From Flavobacteriales bacterium (lineage in GTDB: Bacteria > Bacteroidota > Bacteroidia > Flavobacteriales_D > Sanyastnellaceae), in assembly GCA_022428285.1 (NCBI GenBank), contig JAKMCX010000045.1, positions 1-54,642 on the forward strand: a stretch of 54,642 nt of DNA, in the 5' to 3' direction. Numbering within the stretch: the first letter of the stretch is position 1; every line of letters starts with the position of its first letter. This document shows positions 44,885 to 53,401 of this stretch, one piece after another. The position numbers and the translations under genes are program-made. The notes below the pieces were generated by a model, which was not told the origin of the DNA, made no database searches, and saw nothing but the letters and a program-made list of their open reading frames with translations.

Positions 44885-45775
44885 ATGGAAACAAGCATTC
44901 TCGACGGCAAAGGCCTGTCGCAGCAAATCAAAGAGGAAATCGCCGTTGAAGTGGCCGATTGGGTGGCCAAAGGAAACCGCCGCCCTCACCTGGCGGCCGT
45001 CTTGGTGGGTCAAGACGGTGCGAGCAGGACCTATGTGGACCACAAGGTGAAGAGCTGCGCTCAGGTGGGCTTTGAGAGCACTTTGATCGAACGGCCTGCC
45101 GACATTGGTCAAGAAGAACTGCTGGCGATTGTCGCACAACTCAATGAGGACCCCGCCATTGACGGGTTTATTGTGCAGCTCCCCCTCCCCTCCCACATTG
45201 ACGATCAAGCGGTCATAGAAGCGGTATCACCGCTGAAAGACGTGGATGGATTTCATCCGTCCAACATGGGCAACCTCGCCTTGGGTTTACCGGGCTTTGT
45301 GCCCGCTACGCCTGCAGGCATCATGACCATGCTCGACCGCTCAGGTGTGGAAACCGAAGGCAAGCACGCTGTTGTCATTGGCCGTTCCAGCATTGTGGGC
45401 ACCCCCATGTCTCTGTTGCTGAGCAGGTCTGGCCAACCGGGCAACTGCACCGTCACATTGTGCCACAGCAGGACGCAAGACCTCCAAGCGCATTGCCTCC
45501 GGGCCGACATCTTGGTCGCTGCCGTGGGCAGGCCCGGAATGGTCACAGCGGACATGGTGAAGGAAGGCGCCGTTGTGATCGATGTGGGCATCACCCGCGT
45601 TGAAGATTCCACCGCCAAAAGGGGCTTCCGGCTCAAAGGCGATGTGGATTATGCCTCTGTGGCCCCCAAATGCAGCTGGATCACCCCTGTCCCTGGCGGC
45701 GTAGGGCCCATGACCATTGTGAGCCTGCTCAAGAACACCTTGCTCGCTGCTCGCCGCTCTGCTGGCCAAGCCTGA
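44885..45775 (+). CDS. folD: Methylenetetrahydrofolate dehydrogenase / cyclohydrolase
   Basis: 296 residues from the ATG at 44885, which fits E. coli FolD (ILDGK at the start). An in-frame ATG at 44858 that overlaps the ffh stop would add nine residues. Marks are SRTYVDHKVKSCAQVG (catalytic Tyr and Lys), GFIVQLPLPSHID, KDVDGFHPSNMG, GRSSIVGTPMSLLL (NADP site) and WITPVPGGVGPMT. It interconverts 5,10-methylene-, methenyl- and 10-formyl-THF, the last being the donor for Fmt. Confidence 0.96.
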   Translation: METSILDGKGLSQQIKEEIAVEVADWVAKGNRRPHLAAVLVGQDGASRTYVDHKVKSCAQVGFESTLIERPADIGQEELLAIVAQLNEDPAIDGFIVQLPLPSHIDDQAVIEAVSPLKDVDGFHPSNMGNLALGLPGFVPATPAGIMTMLDRSGVETEGKHAVVIGRSSIVGTPMSLLLSRSGQPGNCTVTLCHSRTQDLQAHCLRADILVAAVGRPGMVTADMVKEGAVVIDVGITRVEDSTAKRGFRLKGDVDYASVAPKCSWITPVPGGVGPMTIVSLLKNTLLAARRSAGQA

Positions 45776-45778
45776 TCT

Positions 45779-46888
45779 ATGACGCGTTCTGCAGCCGATC
45801 AACGCTGGATGCAAAGGGCGCATGCATTGGCCCACAACGGACGCTGGAACACGGCCCCAAACCCGAGGGTTGGGTGTGTCATTGTGCATGAAGGATTGGC
45901 CATTGCAGAGGGGTGGCACGCCATGTGTGGAGGTCCGCATGCGGAGGTGCATGCTTTGGGCCAATTGGACCCCCACGATGCCAGGTTGTCATCCTCCACC
46001 GCTTACGTTACGTTGGAGCCATGCCACCACTTCGGACGCACGCCACCGTGCAGCGCCTTGTTGATTGAGCGCGGAGTGGAGCGGGTCGTCATCGGCATGC
46101 AAGACCCGGACCCTCGCGTTGCAGGGAGCGGCATCGAAGGTTTACGCGCTGCAGGAGTGGAAGTCACCGTCTTGGACGACCAGTTTGGTGGACGCTGGCT
46201 CAACCGTCGGTTTCTATCTTCTCTTGAACGGGGACGGCCGTGGGTGGTGCTGAAATGCGCCATCAGTGAAGATGGATTTGCCGATCCCCCCAGAACTTCA
46301 GAAGAACGGGGCAGCTTGCCCATCACTGCTCCAGCTTTGCGGCGCCTTACCCACCAATGGCGCGCCGAAGAGCAGGCCATCTTGGTAGGAGCAGGCACCG
46401 TCGACACCGACAATCCGAGGCTCGATGTGCGCGAAGCCAATGGCCCCAACCCCTTTCCTGTGGTGCTGGACCCCCAAGGACGCACGTCGCCCCAGGCACA
46501 CGTTTATGCCCACCCCGGCGCTGTGGTGTTGGGCGGACCAGAAGGCCTTCCGGACCATGTGGTGCGGTTGGAAGCCCCAGAAAAGGGGGCCATTGAGACT
46601 GTTTTGGCGCACCTCCAACAAGCAGAATGCCGCTCGGTGTTGGTAGAAGGAGGCCCCAAAACGCTCGCGGGCTTTTTGGAATCTGGAATGTGGGACGAGG
46701 CGCGCTGGTGCATGGGGTCAAAACCGACGCGGGGAGGAATGCGCGCCCCGGCATTGCCCAGCGGTGCCGCTTTGCGCGGCTCACACCCGTTTGGTGATGA
46801 TCAAGTGCGCTATTTCGTCAACCCTGCCTCATTGGCTTTGACAGGGCATGCGCCGGCTCCCACTTTGGCCCTTCCTTTGCCGGCATGA
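45779..46888 (+). CDS. ribD: Bifunctional riboflavin biosynthesis deaminase/reductase
   Basis: 369 residues, the normal size. The N-terminal zinc deaminase has CGGPHAEVHAL and the PCHHFGRTPPC motif. The C-terminal reductase has LKCAISEDGF, the ILVGAGTVDTDNPRLDVR motif and SVLVEGGPKTLAGFLE. It catalyses the second and third steps of riboflavin synthesis from GTP. It starts three bases after folD, and its stop overlaps the EamA start (ATGA), so all these genes are probably one operon. Flavin supply ties in with ApbE and Nqr flavinylation, though that is only thematic. Confidence 0.95.
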   Translation: MTRSAADQRWMQRAHALAHNGRWNTAPNPRVGCVIVHEGLAIAEGWHAMCGGPHAEVHALGQLDPHDARLSSSTAYVTLEPCHHFGRTPPCSALLIERGVERVVIGMQDPDPRVAGSGIEGLRAAGVEVTVLDDQFGGRWLNRRFLSSLERGRPWVVLKCAISEDGFADPPRTSEERGSLPITAPALRRLTHQWRAEEQAILVGAGTVDTDNPRLDVREANGPNPFPVVLDPQGRTSPQAHVYAHPGAVVLGGPEGLPDHVVRLEAPEKGAIETVLAHLQQAECRSVLVEGGPKTLAGFLESGMWDEARWCMGSKPTRGGMRAPALPSGAALRGSHPFGDDQVRYFVNPASLALTGHAPAPTLALPLPA

Positions 46889-47784
46889 TCGCACTGGGAC
46901 TCTGCATCTTCGTTTCCACACTCATGTTCAGCTGTTTCCGGCTGTTCCCCCGAATGAATGTGCGGCTTGAAGATGCCATTGTCATCAATTACATGGTCGC
47001 CGCCACCTTGTCCGTGGCCATGGCAGGTCCAGAACACGCCTTGGAGAGGCTGGCTGCACCGAGTTCACTCGCCGGCGCTGCCATGGGGTTGATCTTTCTC
47101 TACATGTTCCGCAAGATTGGCGAGTGCACACAGCAACTCGGACTGGGCGTTGTGGCCATTGCGACCAAAATGTCCATGGTCCTGCCCATGTTGGTGTTCA
47201 TCGCTTTGGATCCGTCGGATGCCTTTACTTGGCACAAAGGTGCGGCCATCGCCTTGGCCTTTCCCGCAGTGTGGCTGGCTAGTACCCAAAGCAAAAAAAG
47301 CCGAGAGGCCCAGACAGAGGGTGCTGGAGTTGTCAAGGAATTGGCCAGTTGGACCCTTCCCGCCATCGTCTTTGTGGGGTCGGGCCTGATCGACTTGGGC
47401 TTTGGCTGGTTTTCGAGTCCTGCCCACATGTCCTGCGATGCCGACAGGCTGAGTTTTGCTTCCATTCCCTTCACCATGGCAGCCTTTATTGGTGTTTCTC
47501 GGTGGGTGGCCATTCCGCGATGCGCTCCGCGGCTGGACCGCGCCACGGTGCTCGGTGGCATCATCTTGGGTGTGATCAACGTCGGGTCCCTGTTCTTTTT
47601 GCTGTCCGCTTACCAGCAGATGCCGCTGTCCCGTTCGGCCATCGTTCCGATGATCAACCTGGGCGTTGTCCTCGCCACATCCTTGGCCGGCATGGCCTTT
47701 TTTTCTGAGCGTCCATCGCGGCGAAATTTGATGGGATGGTTTTTGGCCAGCACGGCGCTTGTGCTCCTGCTTCAGTCAGATTGA
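46885..47784 (+). CDS. EamA/DMT-family transporter
   Basis: 299 residues with about ten hydrophobic segments in two EamA halves (GAAMGLIFLYMFRKIGECTQ; SLFFLLSAYQQMPLSRSAIV). The end MAFFSERPSRRNLMGWFLAS is typical of the last-helix region. DMT transporters move small metabolites; the substrate is unknown. It overlaps the ribD stop by four bases. The next gene starts 22 bases after it. Confidence 0.85.
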   Translation: MIALGLCIFVSTLMFSCFRLFPRMNVRLEDAIVINYMVAATLSVAMAGPEHALERLAAPSSLAGAAMGLIFLYMFRKIGECTQQLGLGVVAIATKMSMVLPMLVFIALDPSDAFTWHKGAAIALAFPAVWLASTQSKKSREAQTEGAGVVKELASWTLPAIVFVGSGLIDLGFGWFSSPAHMSCDADRLSFASIPFTMAAFIGVSRWVAIPRCAPRLDRATVLGGIILGVINVGSLFFLLSAYQQMPLSRSAIVPMINLGVVLATSLAGMAFFSERPSRRNLMGWFLASTALVLLLQSD

Positions 47785-47806
47785 CGCCAATGTGTTTCCT
47801 TGCGGC

Positions 47807-48583
47807 ATGATCCTGTCGCGCATCCTTTTGCTGTCCATCCCGCTCACGCTGTGCATGGCCTGCACCCCTGACGAAGATTCTGCCAACTTACTTGTTCCCG
47901 TTGCACCATCACCAGCGCCTGTTCCGCCTGTGGTTGAACCTCCAGAGGAGGAGGAAGTTGGTGCAGCGCCGGACACCGTGCGGTACCTCGCATTGGGCGA
48001 CAGTTACACCATTGGAGAGGGCGTCCCCTCTGCCGGCGATTGGCCAAACCAACTGGTCGACTCTTTGGCGTTGCGGCTGCCTGCGAGCCATTTCGAGCCT
48101 GCCCGCATCATTGCGACGACAGGATGGACGACTTCAAACCTGTCTCAAGGCATGGACGCTCAGCAAATTGATACGTCATCGTTTGACCTGGTCTCACTCC
48201 TCATTGGGGTCAACAATCAATACCAAGGACAGTCCCTCGAGGTCTATGAGACTGAGTTTGTGCAATTGTTGGAACGCGCAGTGGAACTCGCTGACGGACA
48301 ACCCAACCGGGTGTTTGTGGTCAGCATACCTGACTACGGCTACACCCCTTTTGGCCAAGGCAACCAAGCCTCTATTTCGCAAGACCTCGCCAACTTCAAT
48401 GCGTCTTGCGCCAGTCTGACATCTGCAGCAGGCATTGCGCATTACAACATCACGCCCATCAGCCAACAATGGCCTGCAGCCTCCAATTGGGTTGCAGCGG
48501 ACGGATTGCACCCCAGCGGGCTGCAGTATGCGACGTGGGTGGCCTCCTTCGCTGCGGACGTTCAAGCGCAGCTCATCGACTGA
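47807..48583 (+). CDS. SGNH/GDSL hydrolase, predicted lipoprotein
   Basis: 258 residues from the ATG at 47807; the upstream frame overlaps the EamA gene. The lipobox is LTLCMAC, followed by a Pro/Glu-rich linker (about 30-60). The hydrolase has block I LALGDSYTIGEG (catalytic Ser), block III GVNNQYQG and block V DGLHPSG (catalytic Asp and His). Members are esterases or lipases, often acting on acyl or acetyl groups of surface glycans. It ends with its stop directly abutting the convergent gene. Confidence 0.88.
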   Translation: MILSRILLLSIPLTLCMACTPDEDSANLLVPVAPSPAPVPPVVEPPEEEEVGAAPDTVRYLALGDSYTIGEGVPSAGDWPNQLVDSLALRLPASHFEPARIIATTGWTTSNLSQGMDAQQIDTSSFDLVSLLIGVNNQYQGQSLEVYETEFVQLLERAVELADGQPNRVFVVSIPDYGYTPFGQGNQASISQDLANFNASCASLTSAAGIAHYNITPISQQWPAASNWVAADGLHPSGLQYATWVASFAADVQAQLID

Positions 48584-49339
48584 TCAAGGCACGAGGGTAA
48601 CGGTGCCCACGGCCCCGTCGAGGAATTGGATGTTGGATTCTTCGGGCTCTTGATGCAGGTAGGTGTTGCCCGCTCCGGCGACTTCCAAATACAGGTAGTT
48701 CGCGGCGTTTAGATGAAGGTCTCCCAATCCTCCGTGGTGAACCATGGCTTGATGGGCATCCAAGTGCCGCGCGTCCAAATCACCAAAGCCTGCCCGGAAA
48801 GCGCGCAACCTGCGGGCCTGTCCGCTGACGGCCAAATGCCCGATGCCATTGGGCAGGCGCACCTGCAGCGTATCACCGTGAAACAGCAGCTGCATGGGGC
48901 CAGACATTTCGTCGCCGGTCACCCTCAAATCACCGCCGTACAGCGTATCGACCATCGAGAAACTGCCCTGGCCCTCCAGCAGCCAGTTCCTGCAGTCCAC
49001 ACCTTCTATGCGCACCTTTGGTACGGCATCGAGGGGACGCACCCAGCGGCAACGGTTGAGGTCCTGGATCAACAAGGTCCCGTCCTGCAACTCTGCAGAC
49101 ATTCCTTCTATCAACCCCTCCCCAGTGTGCCATGTCAGCCGCGGCCCCTCCGGCCCTGCAGTGGGCAACCACTCGACATCGATTCGGTCCACGATCTGTA
49201 CCGCCTCCATCGGCACGTCCAAAGAGACGGAAGCCGCAGTGGCATCGCCTTGAGGCGTCCAGCATCCCGCTCCTTCCCCACTGCAACCTGCAGCCACGAA
49301 AAGGAACAGGCCCCAAAACGGTATCGGCAAACGCTGCAT
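48584..49339 (-). CDS. Lipoprotein with a GIN/DUF2807-like beta-helix domain
   Basis: 251 residues. The signal peptide ends LFVAAGC (lipobox). The body is a row of short beta strands with the pattern FGDLDARHLDAHQAMVHHGG, LGDLHLNAANYLYLEVAGAG and GNTYLHQEP, resembling the putative auto-transporter adhesin head GIN domain (DUF2807). The first part (VDRIDVEWLPTAG, LLIQDLNRCRWVR) fits the upstream strands of that domain. The function is unknown, probably surface exposed. It follows mazG on the same strand after three bases. Confidence 0.75.
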   Translation of the reverse strand: MQRLPIPFWGLFLFVAAGCSGEGAGCWTPQGDATAASVSLDVPMEAVQIVDRIDVEWLPTAGPEGPRLTWHTGEGLIEGMSAELQDGTLLIQDLNRCRWVRPLDAVPKVRIEGVDCRNWLLEGQGSFSMVDTLYGGDLRVTGDEMSGPMQLLFHGDTLQVRLPNGIGHLAVSGQARRLRAFRAGFGDLDARHLDAHQAMVHHGGLGDLHLNAANYLYLEVAGAGNTYLHQEPEESNIQFLDGAVGTVTLVP

Positions 49340-49342
49340 GCC

Positions 49343-50200
49343 TTAGGATTTGCCTTGCCCCAGTGCCTGTTTGGCCGCATCCCAATGCCGGTCCATCTCA
49401 TCCAAAGGCATGGCCGCCAAATCTCCTCCTGAAGCCGCGATGCGCCGCTCCATTTCCTCGAATCTGGCTTTGAAACGGCGGTTTGTACGTTCAAGGGCCT
49501 CGTCTGGATTGACGTCCAAAAAGCGGGCATAATTGATGAGGGCAAACATCACGTCACCAAACTCGTCCGCCATGCGGTCGGACTTAGTCTCTACCTCCTC
49601 CTGAAGCTCCCCCAATTCCTCTTGGACCTTCTCCCAGACCTGACCCGCGTGGTCCCAATCAAAGCCTACGCCGCGCACTTTCTCCTGAATGCGCTGGGCC
49701 TTGACCATGGATGGCAAGCCCTGCGGAACGCCATCGAGCACCCCCTTGGGCTTGTCCTGGTCGGGGCCCTTTTCTTTGAGCTTGATCTTCTCCCAGTTGG
49801 CCTTGACCTCTTCTTCGGTAGCCGCTACTACATCACCATAGATGTGGGGGTGCCGGTGCACGAGCTTGTCGCAGATCCCATGTAGCACATCGGCGGCATC
49901 AAAGGCCCCCGCTTCGGAACCCAGCCTGCTGTAAAACACCATGTGCAGCATCAAATCGCCCACCTCCTTGCCCACTTCCTCGAGGTCTTCAGACAGGATG
50001 GCATCGGCGAGTTCATAGGTCTCCTCGATGGTCAAATGGCGCAGCGACTCAAAGGTTTGTTTGCGGTCCCAGGGGCAGCCTTCCCGAAGGTCATCCATGA
50101 TGTCCAAGAGGCGGCCAAAAGCCGCCAGTTTCTCTTCTCGGGTATGTCCGCCAACCGGCGAAGTAAGCGTGGGACGTTGAATGGCTTCGGTGTGCGGCAT
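49343..50200 (-). CDS. mazG: Nucleoside triphosphate pyrophosphohydrolase MazG
   Basis: 285 residues from the ATG at 50200 (a second in-frame start at 50221 precedes the -7 box). Two MazG helical cores are present: CPWDRKQTFESLRHLTIEET...EVGKEVGDLMLHMVFY, and QEELGELQEEVETK...EFGDVMFALINYAR. Each has the EExxE...ExxD metal site. The enzyme hydrolyses NTPs and dNTPs, and helps clear abnormal nucleotides. A perfect TAATTTTG box ends five bases before the ATG. Confidence 0.93.
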   Translation of the reverse strand: MPHTEAIQRPTLTSPVGGHTREEKLAAFGRLLDIMDDLREGCPWDRKQTFESLRHLTIEETYELADAILSEDLEEVGKEVGDLMLHMVFYSRLGSEAGAFDAADVLHGICDKLVHRHPHIYGDVVAATEEEVKANWEKIKLKEKGPDQDKPKGVLDGVPQGLPSMVKAQRIQEKVRGVGFDWDHAGQVWEKVQEELGELQEEVETKSDRMADEFGDVMFALINYARFLDVNPDEALERTNRRFKARFEEMERRIAASGGDLAAMPLDEMDRHWDAAKQALGQGKS

Positions 50201-50205
50201 AGGTC

Positions 50206-50213
50206 CAAAATTA
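50206..50213 (-). promoter_or_regulatory. -7 box of the mazG promoter
   Basis: On the minus strand TAATTTTG (50213-50206) matches TANNTTTG exactly. Five bases (GACCT) separate it from the ATG, so the mRNA would be leaderless or almost so. Confidence 0.45.
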
Positions 50214-50217
50214 AGCG

Positions 50218-50225
50218 GCACCTTT
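50218..50225 (+). promoter_or_regulatory. -7 box of the PagL-like gene
   Basis: CACCTTTG is a 7/8 match to TANNTTTG. It ends six bases before the GTG start at 50232 and favours that start over the TTG at 50253. It overlaps the divergent mazG promoter region, so the two promoters share about 50 bases. Confidence 0.3.
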
Positions 50226-50231
50226 GGGCTG

Positions 50232-51332
50232 GTGACACGAAGTACAGTTCAATTGAAGCGCGGGTTGATTTTGGGTGCATTCCTTTTGGGATTTGGGCCC
50301 GCTCATCGACTTCAAGCCCAAACGTTCAAAGCCGAGCCCGCCCTCTGGTCTGCGGGTGTGGGTGCAGGGTTTCTCGTGCCTCACCGGTCGGTCATCCGCG
50401 GACTCATAGACGGGCATGCCCGCCGTTTAGAATTGACTTGGTCCAAAAAAGCAGCCGGTTATTGGGCCGCCTCTCGCCATCACCCGCACTGGGGCCTTTC
50501 CTTGCTGGCCACGGAGGTGGGTGCCAGCGGTCACATCGGCACTCAAATCACCGCCCTGTCTCATGTCGACCTGACCCTCAGGGGCCGGTGGTCTTTTAGA
50601 CTCGGTGGCGGACTGGGATGGACCGAGAAGGTTTGGAATCCGGGCACAAGCCAGAGCAGGGAGCGCGTGGTGATTGGATCGGCCATCAATGGAGCCGCGC
50701 AGATTGGAATGGGCATTATGCCCGACGCCCAGGCCACCGGGTGGCACCGAAACTTGGGGGTCCAATTGCGCCTGGACCACCAGAGCAACGCCTCGTTTAA
50801 ACAGCCAAACCTGGGCACAAATGTGGTCAGCCTCAGCCTCGTCGCTTCACTTTTGCGCACAGCCCCTCTGCGCTCTGCTGCCGACAGTGGCTTTGTGACC
50901 TTGGCTGTCCTTCCCGCCCCCACCAAGGGCAGTTATCTGTTTCTGGGAATGGGTCGCCGGCAACCCGCGCCCCTCGAGGATCAGGAAAATGTGCTCGAAT
51001 GCGGGTACGAGTACCGTTTTGGGGGACGCTCTAGAATCGGCTATGTCGCTGGTGGCCTGCTCATGGCGAGGCCGCAAAATTTAGGCTCCAGCCTTCATGC
51101 TGGTTTCCAGCTGCGGTTCACACGGGTTCACATTGACCTCCTCCACGGCCGCTATCTGCACCGCTGGCAACCCGAGGAAAACCAATACAACCGTGTGGTC
51201 CTCAACGTGCACCTGAGCAAAGGTTGGTGGTCGCGCTTGGTGTTACACACCCATGGATTTAGGGCGCACCATCCGACTTTGGGCATCGCTTGGGTTCCGG
51301 GAAACCGATCTCCGCTGTATCCGCTGAACTAG
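50232..51332 (+). CDS. PagL-like lipid A 3-O-deacylase (acyloxyacyl hydrolase family)
   Basis: About 366 residues from GTG at 50232. A TTG at 50253, giving MKRGLILGAFLLGFGPAHRL, is an alternative; the frame's earlier part overlaps mazG. A signal peptide is followed by an outer-membrane beta-barrel-like sequence. The active-site region is LRLDHQSNASFKQPNLGTNV, with the His-x-Ser-Asn...PNxGxN pattern of PagL. Length and layout match the Bacteroidota acyloxyacyl hydrolase family, longer than PagL itself. It would trim lipid A acyl chains in the outer membrane. It is divergent from mazG. Confidence 0.75.
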   Translation: MTRSTVQLKRGLILGAFLLGFGPAHRLQAQTFKAEPALWSAGVGAGFLVPHRSVIRGLIDGHARRLELTWSKKAAGYWAASRHHPHWGLSLLATEVGASGHIGTQITALSHVDLTLRGRWSFRLGGGLGWTEKVWNPGTSQSRERVVIGSAINGAAQIGMGIMPDAQATGWHRNLGVQLRLDHQSNASFKQPNLGTNVVSLSLVASLLRTAPLRSAADSGFVTLAVLPAPTKGSYLFLGMGRRQPAPLEDQENVLECGYEYRFGGRSRIGYVAGGLLMARPQNLGSSLHAGFQLRFTRVHIDLLHGRYLHRWQPEENQYNRVVLNVHLSKGWWSRLVLHTHGFRAHHPTLGIAWVPGNRSPLYPLN

Positions 51333-51340
51333 AGGCGGTT

Positions 51341-51427
51341 TCAGCCGCAACTCGCTCCAAAGAGGGAGAGCACTTCCAACAGGTCGTTTACTCCTGTGGT
51401 GCCGTCGCCGTCCACGTCAGATGGACA
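51341..51427 (-). other. Half-dockerin tail of the beta-helix protein
   Basis: The last 28 residues carry one Ca-binding loop (DVDGDGTTGVNDLL) framed by Cys on both sides (CPSD start; GASC end), aligning with the end of the giant protein (CPGDLNGDGTININDLL...C). Confidence 0.75.
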
Positions 51428-53044
51428 GGGACTTTCGCCTGCAGGGAACGTGCAAGAGCCATCGTCAAACAAGGCCCCAGCATTGAAATTGTTGGCTTCT
51501 GCGTATTTGCAACCTCCACAGGTGGAGACGTCGCATGAACCATCGTCCTTGTTGGCGTCTGCGTCGTAGTTGCAGGCCCAGCTGTACATGCACCCGGGCA
51601 CATCGCCAGGATAGAACATGCCGAGTTGGTCCAAGTATGATCCTGTGAGCCAGTTCTCACCGCCAGGCTCAAACGCCCCGACATAGTTGACGGGATCAAA
51701 GAATGTACCCACCGGTTGGTGCTCAGCAGGCACGGAATCTCCTTCATTTGGAAAGAGATCGAGCCCCGAAGTGATGAAACCGGCCAGGGCCTCGAATTGA
51801 TCGTCAATGCCCGCGTCAGACGCTGCATTGTTGTTGTTCACGAAGTGGTTTTGGATTTGAATGTTCCCGTTCCATACGGGCCCTTCATACAAAATCATGG
51901 TGTCCAGCGCCAAGCTGTCACCGACGTTCCAAAAGCGGTTGTTGTGGATTTCCAATTCCCCAAACAGGAAGAGCTCATAAGCGTCGCATGGGTCTTCGTC
52001 TTCGAAGTCGATGCCGTAATCCCAGTTTTGGAAAATGCCATTGTAAACGCGGCCACCGGCACCATTGTGCCAGCGCAAGGCACCCGCTCCGGGATGCCCA
52101 ATGTTGGTGAAGTTGGCAATTTGAGGGTTGGTGTAGGGCAAGAAGCTCAACGTCACATCCTGAAATTCAAAGTCGTCGCCCTCAAAGTCGAATCCCAATT
52201 CACCGACTTCTTCGGGTTGGTCCAATACAGAAAAGAAGAACTGCATGTCGCCTACCCAACCTTGGTCGTATTCGATGTTGTCTTCCGAAGAAAACGCGAC
52301 CGCCAAATACTTGATGTTGGCTGAGCCCCCCATAATTTGAAGTCCATCATCCAAAGTCGACACCACTTCGATGTGCTCGATGATGGTCCCAGAACCCACA
52401 CCATTCAGGCTCAACCCATTGGTTTCGTCACCATTGATTTTGTTCTGGAAATTGACCGGCGGGTTGGGCATTTCACTGCCACCGTGACGGATCGAAATGT
52501 GCCGCATGATGCCGCTCGACCCGGCATTGTCTTCGCCTCCGTATACATCGCGTCCCGTATTGGATGGGTCCATGATGCCTTCGGCGACGTCGTCTCCGTC
52601 ATAGGTATTGAGGATTCCATAGCCATTGACAATAACCCCTCCCCACAGTCCGCGGGTGTTGTAGGGTGTCGAACCATTGAGAGGATCGCCTTCATAGGTG
52701 AAGATGATGGGACAACTGGCCGTCCCGTCTGCCAGAATCTGAGCGCCTCTGGCCACGATCAAACAGCTCGCCGAAGCCCCCTGTCCTGCCTTGGCCTGAA
52801 TGACGGTGCCTGGCTCGATGGTCAGAACATCGCCTTCATTGACGTAGACGAAGCCGTCCAGCAGGTAGATGTTGTCACAAGAAAGTGTTTGGGTTCCCGT
52901 ACCGGATCCCGTGTTGTCCGTCAAAACAACCGTGGTGCGGTCCGCATAGGGAAGGCAACCGCACTCTTGGGCTTGTGCGTTGAATGCAAAAACCGCAGAC
53001 AGCAATGCCAACGCAAAGGATTGGTAGAAGGATTGTGAGGGCAT
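51341..53044 (-). CDS. Secreted beta-helix protein with two GCTD Cys repeats and a half-dockerin end
   Basis: 567 residues from the ATG at 53044 (in-frame TTGs precede it). A signal peptide (SFALALLSAVFAFNAQA) is followed by a parallel beta-helix-like region common in Bacteroidota secreted proteins: DVLTIEPGTVIQAKAGQGAS, LIVARGAQILADGTASCPII, RGLWGGVIVNGYG, ISIRHGGSEM and IEHIEVVSTLDDGLQIMGGS. Then come two Cys repeats (GCMYSWACNYDADANKDDGS...C and GCKYAEANNFNAGALFDDGS...C) and the end CPSDVDGDGTTGVNDLLEVL...C. There is no T9SS sorting domain. It is a surface or secreted protein of unknown function, linked to the giant protein by the shared repeat and tail. Confidence 0.85.
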   Translation of the reverse strand: MPSQSFYQSFALALLSAVFAFNAQAQECGCLPYADRTTVVLTDNTGSGTGTQTLSCDNIYLLDGFVYVNEGDVLTIEPGTVIQAKAGQGASASCLIVARGAQILADGTASCPIIFTYEGDPLNGSTPYNTRGLWGGVIVNGYGILNTYDGDDVAEGIMDPSNTGRDVYGGEDNAGSSGIMRHISIRHGGSEMPNPPVNFQNKINGDETNGLSLNGVGSGTIIEHIEVVSTLDDGLQIMGGSANIKYLAVAFSSEDNIEYDQGWVGDMQFFFSVLDQPEEVGELGFDFEGDDFEFQDVTLSFLPYTNPQIANFTNIGHPGAGALRWHNGAGGRVYNGIFQNWDYGIDFEDEDPCDAYELFLFGELEIHNNRFWNVGDSLALDTMILYEGPVWNGNIQIQNHFVNNNNAASDAGIDDQFEALAGFITSGLDLFPNEGDSVPAEHQPVGTFFDPVNYVGAFEPGGENWLTGSYLDQLGMFYPGDVPGCMYSWACNYDADANKDDGSCDVSTCGGCKYAEANNFNAGALFDDGSCTFPAGESPCPSDVDGDGTTGVNDLLEVLSLFGASCG

Positions 53045-53148
53045 CAACAACTGCGGTTTGTTCTACGAATATACTAAATTAATCGACTAATCTACCAAGT
53101 TCACTGCCTAATTGCCTCTCCAAGGTGTTTTATCCCCTGATTGTTTCC

Positions 53149-53180
53149 TTTTGTACCCCTGATTCTACCCTGTACCTTTA
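53149..53180 (+). promoter_or_regulatory. Promoter of the small Cys membrane protein gene
   Basis: TTTTG (53149-53153), a 19-base spacer and TACCTTTA (53173-53180; 7/8 match to TANNTTTG) form the best -33/-7 pair in the window. The ATG at 53185 is four bases downstream, so transcription probably starts at or near the start codon. Confidence 0.55.
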
Positions 53181-53184
53181 TTTC

Positions 53185-53400
53185 ATGGGAACAGAAACCA
53201 TTTTACTGGCGATTGCTTTGCTTGCCCTTGGCGTCGCAGGCATCGCCATCAAGATCCTCGTCAAAAAAGACGGAGAATTCAGTGGGACTTGTGCGAGCAA
53301 CAACCCCATGCTGAAGGGTGAAGATGGGGGCTGTTCAGTCTGTGGCGCAAGGCCGCAAGACCAGTGCCGCAAGGAGGACATCACTGAAGCGGTTACCTGA
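53185..53400 (+). CDS. Small one-helix membrane protein with a Cys cluster (possible NqrM counterpart)
   Basis: 71 residues from the ATG at 53185; the upstream frame lies in the promoter. One N-terminal transmembrane helix (ETILLAIALLALGVAGIAIK) is followed by a short basic part and four Cys in GTCASNNPM, GGCSVCGARP and QCRKED. Similar small proteins are annotated in Bacteroidota next to the nqr operon. Vibrio NqrM, a Na+-NQR maturation factor needed for its Fe site, has the same size, topology and four Cys, but the spacing here differs, so this is an inference. The stop is one base from the convergent apbE stop. Confidence 0.7.
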   Translation: MGTETILLAIALLALGVAGIAIKILVKKDGEFSGTCASNNPMLKGEDGGCSVCGARPQDQCRKEDITEAVT

Positions 53401-53401
53401 A

